Below the pieces are notes generated by a model. It saw only the letters and a program-made list of their open reading frames with translations, made no database searches and had not been told where the DNA came from. Positions 56,838-64,000 of a stretch of DNA of 64,000 bases are shown here, one piece after another (the stretch's first letter is position 1; the number at the start of each line of letters is the position of its first letter). Origin of the DNA: Thiohalocapsa marina (lineage in GTDB: Bacteria > Pseudomonadota > Gammaproteobacteria > Chromatiales > Chromatiaceae). Where the stretch lies: assembly GCF_008632335.1 (NCBI RefSeq), contig NZ_VWXX01000003.1, positions 124,001 through 188,000 of the forward strand. The letters run 5' to 3'. The position numbers were made by a program, and so were the translations under genes.

Positions 56838-59800
56838 TCACGCGGCCATGCGTTGAATGATTGAGGCAACATAGGTGCTGCGTTGATCCTCCATGAACAG
56901 CACATGCAGTTCCTCAAGCTCCTGGATCGTCTTGCCCCAGTTCAGCTTGCCGAAACGGGTCGGCGTGACGATGAAGCTGTTCAGGACGACGTTTTCGCTG
57001 GCGAGCCGTGCCTGGATGTCCTTGATGACGCGATGGAATTCGATCTTCTTGTGGCCGGGGCCTTCGTGCTGCAGCCCGTGAGGTTCAACGAAGGCCAGGT
57101 GTTGCTTGCCGTCCTTCACCAGCCACAAGAGGAAGTCGGGGTAGAAGTTCCCGGCCTCGAAGAATCCCACGCCACGGCCGCGGCTTTCGTTGCGTAGCAG
57201 GAAGAGTTCAACCCCCTCAGACTTCAGCCGCGCCTGCTCACGCTCGATGTAGATGCGCAGATCATCGAGAAACTGGAATTCGCTTTCGTTCAGGGAGACG
57301 GGGGCAATCTGGATCTTGCTGCCCTTGGCGACATGCAGCACCGGCTCGTAGAGATGGGTGCCGAACAGGCAAGCCTGCAAATCCCCAGCACGGAGAATGC
57401 CGCCATTTCGCGCGGTGATCTCGCCCGTCAGCGTTTTAATATCGTTGATCAGCGCGGCCTCGCTGGCGTCCACGATAAGCTGGTATTCGTCAGCGTCTGG
57501 CAGGCTGCCGTCGCCGGATGTGATCTCGCGGAGTTCCAGACGCGGTTCGATGAACGCGGCCTTGCAGTCGTTGTAATACGCCTCCGCAAACTTCTGTAGC
57601 AGCTCGGCGGCCATTTCCTGCCAGAGTGCGACGTTGGCAAAGTCGGTGAACGCCATCTTGCCGGAGGGCACCACCACTGTGTACCAGGTGCGATCGGCCA
57701 GCAATTCCTTGAGCTTAGGCTTGGTGATGTTCAGGTTGTACCAGGTGCGCTCGCGCTTGAACTTCTCCAGCCGGAAAAACAGGTCGTCGTAGTCCAGAAA
57801 GGCCAGATGGTCGTCGCTGAAAACGGTTTCTTCCTTGTCACCTGGTTTTGAAACCTGCTGGCCAACCACAAGAGACTGGATGCGGGGGTACCAATCGATC
57901 TCAATGCCTTTCTGCTGAATTTTCTCTGGCACCAAGCCCAACGACGGCACCGCACCGTCACGCTTGAAGTCGTATTCGCGGCCGTCGCCGCGCTTCTTGC
58001 GCGGGCGCAGCACCTTCAGGCGCTGCCCGAAATCGTAGGTTACGGTGAGTGGCACCGTGATGATCGTCTTCTGGTCGTTGCGCGGCAGCTCTTCCTCTTC
58101 GAGGAACTTGCGGAAGCGCTCCATGAAGTCGGCCTCGATGCCGAACACGTTCAGGGTCTCGACGTACTGGATCAGCTCTGGCTGGTGGGTTGGGGTAGCG
58201 AAGCCGCTGCGCTGCAGTGACCAGTCATAGCCTTTGAGACGCACGCCACGACCGAAAAGCTGGATGATCTGTGCGCCTTCGCTCTTGCCGACATGCATAA
58301 GGCCGAGGGTGCTGACGCGCCAGCAATCCCAACCCTCAACGAAGCGTTTGGAACCGATCAGCAGGTTTAGCGGCGAGCTGGACTGGTTGATCTGCCCAAA
58401 CATCGTCTCGCTGAATTCGGAGTCCAGCACTTCAATATTGTCGAAGTTCTGTTCCGCGATATGAGCAGCCAGCCCGGATGCGTCGCCGACGTTGATCAGG
58501 CCAAAGGGTTCGTCGGCGTGGCCGACGCGCAGCATGATCTCGTTCTCGTCGCCCTTGATGCGCGCGATCGACAGCTCGCCACCGGCTTTGTTCTGGAACA
58601 GCTTGCCGAGGATGTCGCGGAACAGGTCGCCCGGCTTCCAGCCTTCGCGCTGCATGAGTTCCCGCAAATAGAGGAAGCCACCGGCGAAGATATCGCTGCC
58701 GTTCTCATCGAGCAGGCCCGTCTCCTGAGCATTACCCGTCAGAATTCGCTCGACCTCCGCGGCCGAGTCGGCTTCGCTTTTGAGGAAACGGGCGATGAAA
58801 GCGAGGATCTTGCCGACATCCGATACCGTTGCCTTTTCCGCCTTGCTGCCGGTCGCCTTGGTCACGCTGGAACCGACGAACACCCACAGCGGCTTCTCGA
58901 TATTGTACGGCGCGTACAGTGCGTGTTTATCCGCATACAGCTTGAGCTGCTGGTAAAAGCTCAGCAGACAGGCCGTCAGGTAGGAAAACTCCAGCTCGGC
59001 GAAGGTCCGCGGTAGGTTGAAGATGCGATAATCCTTGCCGTAACCGTCCTCGTAGAAATAGCGGTAGGAGTAATCGAACAGGATCGCCTTGGCATAGGAC
59101 GCCTCGATCTCCGGTCGCTTGGCTGCGGTCACGGCTTCTTTCAGGGTCGCCGAGTACTCGAACACAAAACCTTTTTCCGAAAGGCGCGCCCGGCTGCCGA
59201 ACCAGCCGCGTTCTTCCTGGCTGCCCATGCCCCGATGGGCCTCATCGACGAGCAACAGGTTCTGGTCGCCCAGGTTGCGGGTTGCGATCACATTCGGCCC
59301 GTCTGTGTCGCCGAGCTTGGTGACCTCGGTGTAGTCCACCTGCCGCAGACCGTTCTTGCCCGAGGACAGCAGGTCGCCGCTGTCAGTGAGCAGACGCTCG
59401 GCGGTGATGTTGCTGCCCTTCATCTCGCGTGCGTGTTGCAGGGAAAGCCCCTCGTTGGGCGTGATCAACACGGTGCGGGTCAGGTCGTGCTTGAACGGCG
59501 ACTTTTCGGCATAGTGGCGGAACTGCAGGAAGTTGACGTGCATCAGCAGCGTCTTGCCCGAGCCGGTGGCGTTCTGCAGACAGAGCTTGTTCAGATCGTC
59601 GAGGCTGTAGGGCGTGATGCCGGTTGCAATGCCTGCACCGGTCCAGTAGGTGTTGAAGGCCGTGACATAGCCGTTGAGGGCCTCCCGCAGCGCGTCGCGG
59701 TCAGCGAAGAAACGGTCGAGATAGATCTCGGCGAACAGCAGTGACAGCCACTGGTAGTACTTCCAGACGATGGGTCGGTCGCGTTTCTCGTTGATCGCCA

Positions 59801-60098
59801 GGGTGTGGCTGACGATGTTGTGCTCGTAGCGCAGCAGGTCGGTCGGGGTGATCTGGGCGTTCGCCTGCAGGTGAACGTCGAGTGCCTTGTAGAAGTGGTG
59901 CAGGTTCTCGGCCGTCATGCCCTCCTGGGCGTCCTTGACGGTCTTGGCCAGCGGTAGCACCGGGCGCAGGGTGCGCTTGCCGTCCTTGTGGTCCTGCAAC
60001 GGATCGAAGCCGAACAGGCTCACGATCCACTGGTTGAGTACCAGCTTGTGGCCGAAGGGCAGCGGCTTGGTCTTGGTGGCGGGTTTACGCTTGGCCAT
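56838..60098 (-). CDS. Type III restriction-like helicase/nuclease subunit (Res)
   Basis: Superfamily 2 protein of 1086 aa. Walker A is NATGSGKT (176-183) and the B motif DEAH (285-288). Motif VI-like GRGVRLKGYDWSLQRSGF lies near 630. Near the C-terminus, YPDFLLWLVKDGKQHLAFVE (986-1005) followed by PHG resembles the PD-(D/E)xK nuclease of Res subunits, but the final lysine of the motif reads histidine (E-P-H), so cleavage ability needs testing. It is the last gene of the mod-ATPase-DUF4276-res operon and starts 14 bases inside the DUF4276 gene. Confidence 0.88.
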   Translation of the reverse strand: MAKRKPATKTKPLPFGHKLVLNQWIVSLFGFDPLQDHKDGKRTLRPVLPLAKTVKDAQEGMTAENLHHFYKALDVHLQANAQITPTDLLRYEHNIVSHTLAINEKRDRPIVWKYYQWLSLLFAEIYLDRFFADRDALREALNGYVTAFNTYWTGAGIATGITPYSLDDLNKLCLQNATGSGKTLLMHVNFLQFRHYAEKSPFKHDLTRTVLITPNEGLSLQHAREMKGSNITAERLLTDSGDLLSSGKNGLRQVDYTEVTKLGDTDGPNVIATRNLGDQNLLLVDEAHRGMGSQEERGWFGSRARLSEKGFVFEYSATLKEAVTAAKRPEIEASYAKAILFDYSYRYFYEDGYGKDYRIFNLPRTFAELEFSYLTACLLSFYQQLKLYADKHALYAPYNIEKPLWVFVGSSVTKATGSKAEKATVSDVGKILAFIARFLKSEADSAAEVERILTGNAQETGLLDENGSDIFAGGFLYLRELMQREGWKPGDLFRDILGKLFQNKAGGELSIARIKGDENEIMLRVGHADEPFGLINVGDASGLAAHIAEQNFDNIEVLDSEFSETMFGQINQSSSPLNLLIGSKRFVEGWDCWRVSTLGLMHVGKSEGAQIIQLFGRGVRLKGYDWSLQRSGFATPTHQPELIQYVETLNVFGIEADFMERFRKFLEEEELPRNDQKTIITVPLTVTYDFGQRLKVLRPRKKRGDGREYDFKRDGAVPSLGLVPEKIQQKGIEIDWYPRIQSLVVGQQVSKPGDKEETVFSDDHLAFLDYDDLFFRLEKFKRERTWYNLNITKPKLKELLADRTWYTVVVPSGKMAFTDFANVALWQEMAAELLQKFAEAYYNDCKAAFIEPRLELREITSGDGSLPDADEYQLIVDASEAALINDIKTLTGEITARNGGILRAGDLQACLFGTHLYEPVLHVAKGSKIQIAPVSLNESEFQFLDDLRIYIEREQARLKSEGVELFLLRNESRGRGVGFFEAGNFYPDFLLWLVKDGKQHLAFVEPHGLQHEGPGHKKIEFHRVIKDIQARLASENVVLNSFIVTPTRFGKLNWGKTIQELEELHVLFMEDQRSTYVASIIQRMAA

Positions 60099-60777
60099 GA
60101 GCGCCTCCTGCCAAGGCCGAAATCTGTGCTATCCAGCCATCGAATATCGGGCAAGCGGCGCGCATTCTTGATATTCCGATCTGCTCGGCGATGGCGATCC
60201 CGGTGGTCGTCTTCTTGAAGCGGTTGGCGAGTTGCCCCAGGCGCTTGCTCGGTGCCGTCTCCGGCCTGTCGTTGATCCTTTCCGGCTCGCCGCACTCATT
60301 CAATATGGCGTCGATGCGTTGCTGACGCACGCCCAGGTTCGATGCCAGGCAAGCGGGGTCACTGAAGTACAGTGCTTCGGTCTCGTGCATCGAGACATAG
60401 GGGATAAAGCGAGTCTTGGGTTGGCAGTCCGGGAACAGGCGGGCGATTTCCGCCATGGTGGCTTGGTTCATGGTCGCGGCCTTTTGCGCGTGGTCAGTCA
60501 AGGCTTTGGAGGCCGCAAAACCCGGCCAATCGGGTTTGATGCCGTAGTAATCGACCAGGGTAGAAACCCAGGTATCCGAACGTTGTTTGAGATGTTCTCC
60601 AATGTCGTTTTTCGCGCGGGAAAACCGCACGTCTCCCCCTTTCTGACCCTGTTTCGACAAGATGACTGGTGTCAGATACACCCTCTGGCTCGCCAGGTAG
60701 GGAGCGAGAATTTTCTCAGCAAATATCTTTTCCGTTCGCCCCTCCACCAGTACCACCACTTCGGCGTAGTCATTCAT
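60085..60777 (-). CDS. DUF4276 (TOPRIM-like) protein
   Basis: Protein of 230 aa with the DUF4276 hallmarks: EVVVLVEGRTEKIFAEKILA at the N-terminus (TOPRIM-type glutamate in VEG), SMHETEALYFSDP in the middle and PSKRLGQLANRFKKTTTGIA with RAACPIFDGWIAQI at the end. The family is related to the TOPRIM nuclease of OLD-type proteins and typically sits beside an AAA ATPase. Its start overlaps the ATPase end by 8 bases and its end overlaps res by 14, so it is translationally coupled to both. Nuclease activity is predicted from the fold only. Confidence 0.85.
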   Translation of the reverse strand: MNDYAEVVVLVEGRTEKIFAEKILAPYLASQRVYLTPVILSKQGQKGGDVRFSRAKNDIGEHLKQRSDTWVSTLVDYYGIKPDWPGFAASKALTDHAQKAATMNQATMAEIARLFPDCQPKTRFIPYVSMHETEALYFSDPACLASNLGVRQQRIDAILNECGEPERINDRPETAPSKRLGQLANRFKKTTTGIAIAEQIGISRMRAACPIFDGWIAQISALAGGAHGQA

Positions 60778-61867
60778 GTACCGGCCCTCCGGAAATCACA
60801 TTTTTGCTCCAGAGTTCACCGAGGGAATAGCTTTCAAGCCAGACATCAAAGTCCTTCTCTTGCAGCCGTTCAAAAGTGGATGCGCCGTCCTTCCGGTTGA
60901 CGACCACGATATCTTCCACGCCGAAATAATCGATCAGCGCGGGGGATTGGGTGGAGACGATCAACTGGGTCTGTTTGGCCGCCGATTCGATCAGTTCCGC
61001 CAGAATGGCAATGGCCTCCGGATGCAGCCCCAGTTCCGGTTCGTCGATAATGATGGTTGACGGTGGATCGGGTTGTAGCAGCGCCGTGGCCAGGCAAATG
61101 AAGCGGATGGAGCCATCGGACAACTGCGAGGGCCGCATCGGGTAATCCTTGAGTCCCTTTTGCCGCCAGTCGAGCCGCAGGTTGTCATGGCTGTTCGGCT
61201 CAAGAATGAAATCATCAAAGAAGGGAATGACCAGACGAACCGCGCTGACAATCTCGTTATAGACGCCGGGATGGTCTGTCTTCAGGGCGTAGAGGTAGGG
61301 CGCAATGTTGGCGGCATCCAGGAACAAGGTCTCCGCGTGGCCCCGGTCGTGATACCGGCGCATGCCGGATGCGACACTGGTGTCGTGGAAGTGATAGATC
61401 TTCCAGGAGCAGATCGCGTTGTAGGTGTACCAGGATGCTCCATGTTTGCTTTGCAGTCCGGGATTGTCTTTATCGGACAAGATCTCTGGATTGAAATTGC
61501 CGCTGCCGAGATTTCGCGTTGAATGGGCCGGAAAATAGTGGCGCCGTTCGTTGTTGATCAGAAAAAAACCGTCCTGGGTCGGCGCAAGCTCAAAATCGTA
61601 GCCATTCTGCCCGAAGGCCATCTTCACGCTGATGGCCGCCGTCTGTTTCGGGCCGCCGAAGAGAAATGCGTCGGCATTGCCGGCCACATATTCCTTGAGG
61701 CCGTCCGGTTTCATCATGGCGGAAACCATCCGAAAGAATTCCACCAAATTACTCTTTCCCGCGCCGTTCCCGCCAATCAGGATGTTCAGGCTTTTCAACT
61801 CGAAATCGTCCAGCTCGCGGATGGACTTGAAGCCTCTGACGGTCAATTTATCGAGCGACACGCCCAT
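60770..61867 (-). CDS. AAA family ATPase (AAA_21, SMC/OLD-like)
   Basis: ABC-type ATPase of 365 aa. The sequence opens LTVRGFKSIRELDDFELKSL with Walker A GGNGAGKS (32-39). The signature is LSDGS (249-253), Walker B IIIDEPELGLHP (272-283), and the H/switch region STQSP (305-309), in the order of OLD/RecF-type ATPases. With the DUF4276 gene it forms a pair like the ATPase and TOPRIM halves of split OLD, AbiL and PARIS systems. Its ATG at 61867 overlaps nothing but follows the mod stop codon by one base. Confidence 0.9.
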   Translation of the reverse strand: MGVSLDKLTVRGFKSIRELDDFELKSLNILIGGNGAGKSNLVEFFRMVSAMMKPDGLKEYVAGNADAFLFGGPKQTAAISVKMAFGQNGYDFELAPTQDGFFLINNERRHYFPAHSTRNLGSGNFNPEILSDKDNPGLQSKHGASWYTYNAICSWKIYHFHDTSVASGMRRYHDRGHAETLFLDAANIAPYLYALKTDHPGVYNEIVSAVRLVIPFFDDFILEPNSHDNLRLDWRQKGLKDYPMRPSQLSDGSIRFICLATALLQPDPPSTIIIDEPELGLHPEAIAILAELIESAAKQTQLIVSTQSPALIDYFGVEDIVVVNRKDGASTFERLQEKDFDVWLESYSLGELWSKNVISGGPVHE

Positions 61868-61868
61868 G

Positions 61869-64000
61869 TCATGCGTCCTCCACGTCCCACATGGCCTGGT
61901 GGAAAGCTTCCTCGATCAGGCGCACCTTCCAGGTCTCTTCGGCCCGGCGGATATTCGGCAGGTTATTGGAGCCGTTCACAAAAATGACGTCGAACTCGCT
62001 GTCCTGGGAGTTCAGCCGGTACTTGCGGAACCACTCGTCGAGCATCAGATTGTCCTGCTCCAGGTCGCCGGTCAGCTTGCGCCAGACCACCAGCACTTTT
62101 TCCCGGTCGTTCTGGTCGCCGGGGGAACGCAGGGTGTAGCCCTCGACCTTGCGGAAATGCCATTGGCCGTCGTCGGTTTCCTTCGACGTGCCGTCGAGCA
62201 TCAGCCGGGTATTGGTGTCCCCCGGCAGATCGGCATCGACTTCGCGCTTGAAGGTGGCGGTATAGCCGCGCCAGCGGTCCAGGTGCTCCACATGCAGGCC
62301 GATCAGCCAGTTGAAAGTCTCGACCAGATCGACGGCCTTCTCGACGTATTCGTCGGTGCCGGGCTTCTTGACCTTCAGCTTGTAGGCGGTGGGATCGGTA
62401 AACCATTGGATGTTGAGGAGGGAGGGACTGCCTTTGGTTTCGAAGTCGAGCCAGTAGTGCAGCATGTAGTCCTGCTTGAACGCCGGATTGGCGGCCACTG
62501 CCGTCGCGCGTTGCATGTTCTGGTCGAGACGCAAGTTGGCGAGCGTGTCTTCGTAGGATTCCAGGCGGAGGTATTTGAAGCAGTGGGAGATGCCGGTGTC
62601 GCGGGCAGTGGGTTTGCCGTCTTTCCAGTTGTCGGAATAGACCACTTTGGCAGCACGAGGCTTGAGGATGCTGTCAAAATAGCTTCCCATCTCGACAACG
62701 ATATATTTTCGGCTTCCAGTGTCTTCTCGGTTAAGATTCATAACAGCATGCGCCGTTGTTCCTGATCCCGCAAAATAATCTAATATTATTGAGTCCCTTT
62801 CGGAGGTTACGTCTATAATCGTTTTGACAACTGAAACTGGTTTGGGGAAATTTATGACCTTTGATCCCATTATAGAAGAAAGGTCAATATTTCCTTCTCC
62901 TTGCTTAATTTTTATTTCCATTGTTGACACGGGCGCGCGCTCAGAGGCTTGGGATGCAAAGCGTTTCTTTCTCGGCTTTCCAGTATTGGGATTCTCTGGC
63001 CAATAAACCCTATTGTCCGCCAATAATGCTTCAAACCCAGACTTATCAGTTATCCACCCGAAATCGGGATCGGGTGGATAAACATCGCCTGTATCGGGAT
63101 TGACGATCTCGTAATGCAAGTTAGGGCGGTCTGATGCATTGGCCTTGCCGGTTAGTGGATCTGTCGTATACGGTCCTCGCTCATCATTATCTGGATTCTT
63201 ATACGATGAGCGGTCAATTTTACGGCCCGTAATGCTACTGCCAGGTTTCTGGAAAACGTGTACGTACTCGTGATCCGTGGATAACTTCGATAGAACACGG
63301 TTGTCGGTGTTTCTTGTTTTCCAAACAAACGATCCCGTATGACAAACAACGCCATTTGACTGGATGGATAGTATGGATGAAGGGGTGTGTTTGTCGTCGA
63401 GGGAATAGCTAATTGCCCCGTTTGTGCTTAGGCATGAATAGCTGGCTGTGACTCGGTCATAAAACATACTCATCCACGTTGAGTTGCTGTATCCATCTTT
63501 ATATATGAATCCATCATTCCCGGTGTTGTAGGGTGGGTCTATATAGATACATCGAATGGATTGCTCGTATTGGAGTTCCAGCATCTTTAGTGCTTGGAAG
63601 TTATCTGAATGGATCAGAAGACCATCGCACTGTTCATCCAATTGCTCGATTGACGCTATTAACCGGAGCCTGAAGTCTGCATCGAAGAGCCATGTATCCA
63701 GAACGAGCCCTTTGTTGGCTGCGACAAAATCCAGAGTAAGCGGTTCTGAATACCCATTCAGTTCGTCAATGGCAAAAAGCCGAACCCACTCCTCCCGCTG
63801 CGCCTCATTCGCCGCAATCTCCGGATAGAACGCCTCGGGAATCCGATCCAGCGTGATGCAATACTGCGTATCCACCACGAATTTTTTCTTCAGCCACAGC
63901 TTCTTCTGGAAGTCCTCAAGCTGGGCGAGAAAGTCGATCAAGTGCCGCCCGATCCGTCGCAGCACCTTGACCTTGGCCAGGTAGGTTTCCACCCGCGGTG
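61869..64000 (-). CDS. Type III-type DNA methyltransferase (Mod), 5' end outside window
   Basis: At least 710 residues of an adenine-specific methyltransferase of the beta class: the catalytic DPPYNTG motif (about 63521-63545) precedes the SAM-binding FAGSGTT motif (about 62750-62775). Between them lies the target-recognition region, with ESQ/TRD-like AT-rich sequence. A GTG at 63992 is open but the reading frame continues past the window edge, so the true start is unseen. The first residues (LAQLEDFQKKLWLKKKFVVD) match the N-terminal domain of long Mod-like enzymes. Its stop codon abuts the ATPase gene start. Confidence 0.88.
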   Translation of the reverse strand, partial: PRVETYLAKVKVLRRIGRHLIDFLAQLEDFQKKLWLKKKFVVDTQYCITLDRIPEAFYPEIAANEAQREEWVRLFAIDELNGYSEPLTLDFVAANKGLVLDTWLFDADFRLRLIASIEQLDEQCDGLLIHSDNFQALKMLELQYEQSIRCIYIDPPYNTGNDGFIYKDGYSNSTWMSMFYDRVTASYSCLSTNGAISYSLDDKHTPSSILSIQSNGVVCHTGSFVWKTRNTDNRVLSKLSTDHEYVHVFQKPGSSITGRKIDRSSYKNPDNDERGPYTTDPLTGKANASDRPNLHYEIVNPDTGDVYPPDPDFGWITDKSGFEALLADNRVYWPENPNTGKPRKKRFASQASERAPVSTMEIKIKQGEGNIDLSSIMGSKVINFPKPVSVVKTIIDVTSERDSIILDYFAGSGTTAHAVMNLNREDTGSRKYIVVEMGSYFDSILKPRAAKVVYSDNWKDGKPTARDTGISHCFKYLRLESYEDTLANLRLDQNMQRATAVAANPAFKQDYMLHYWLDFETKGSPSLLNIQWFTDPTAYKLKVKKPGTDEYVEKAVDLVETFNWLIGLHVEHLDRWRGYTATFKREVDADLPGDTNTRLMLDGTSKETDDGQWHFRKVEGYTLRSPGDQNDREKVLVVWRKLTGDLEQDNLMLDEWFRKYRLNSQDSEFDVIFVNGSNNLPNIRRAEETWKVRLIEEAFHQAMWDVEDA

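Noticed and set aside
56838-64000. BREX or DISARM system
   Set aside because: Neither the BREX core (PglZ, BrxC) nor DISARM genes are visible; the mod/res pair fits type III restriction.

Overview
This 64 kb window is a GC-rich chromosomal segment (roughly two-thirds G+C by eye). The gene set (ygfZ, darP, pqiABC, trhP, the prkA-yeaH-spoVR group, a TPP-riboswitch thiC, malate synthase G, ilvBNC) points to a gammaproteobacterium, perhaps of the Chromatiales type; the order is inference, not proof. No tRNA, rRNA, CRISPR array or complete insertion sequence was recognised. Many of the longest antisense reading frames are shadows of GC-rich genes.

Layout. 1-12.9 kb: metabolic and housekeeping genes: ygfZ (cut by the window edge), an RNB-family exoribonuclease, thiC with its TPP riboswitch and two small followers, a CBS protein, glcB, photolyase, a dienelactone-hydrolase-like protein and a histone-deacetylase-like amidohydrolase. 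12.9-25.4 kb: a Pat-type lysine acetyltransferase, an mrfA-mrfB pair (helicase plus exonuclease), an orphan LuxR-type response regulator, an M1 peptidase, a ChaN-PDZ protein and trhP. 25.4-35 kb: a secreted GH18 chitinase divergent from a membrane winged-helix/TPR regulator whose 3' end has been rearranged with an IPTL-CTERM gene remnant, then a SanA-like protein, an M61 peptidase, birA and moaE. 35-41 kb: the starvation/stress cluster prkA-yeaH-spoVR behind a good sigma-54 promoter. 41-50 kb: a DUF4407 coiled-coil membrane protein, a YbaK-like editing protein, a tautomerase/MFS pair and ilvB-ilvN-ilvC. 50-56.4 kb: pqiA-pqiB-pqiC-darP, a triple-domain 6-pyruvoyltetrahydropterin-synthase-like protein and queE.

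The last 7 kb (56.8-64 kb, minus strand) are accessory DNA: one overlapping operon in the order mod - AAA ATPase - DUF4276 (TOPRIM-like) - res. A type III restriction-modification pair is split by an ATPase/TOPRIM-type pair that resembles the effector pairs of OLD/AbiL/PARIS-type defences. It is the strongest candidate for an under-described defence system here. The central part of mod is visibly AT-richer than its flanks, as expected if the target-recognition region was exchanged.

The intergenic regions are rich in repeats: three copies of a hairpin with a GGA loop (one a four-hairpin array resembling a CsrA/RsmA-titrating RNA), GTAG-type REP elements at the start of queE, heptamer tracts directly after stop codons, and two long palindromes (9355-9458 and 50029-50122).
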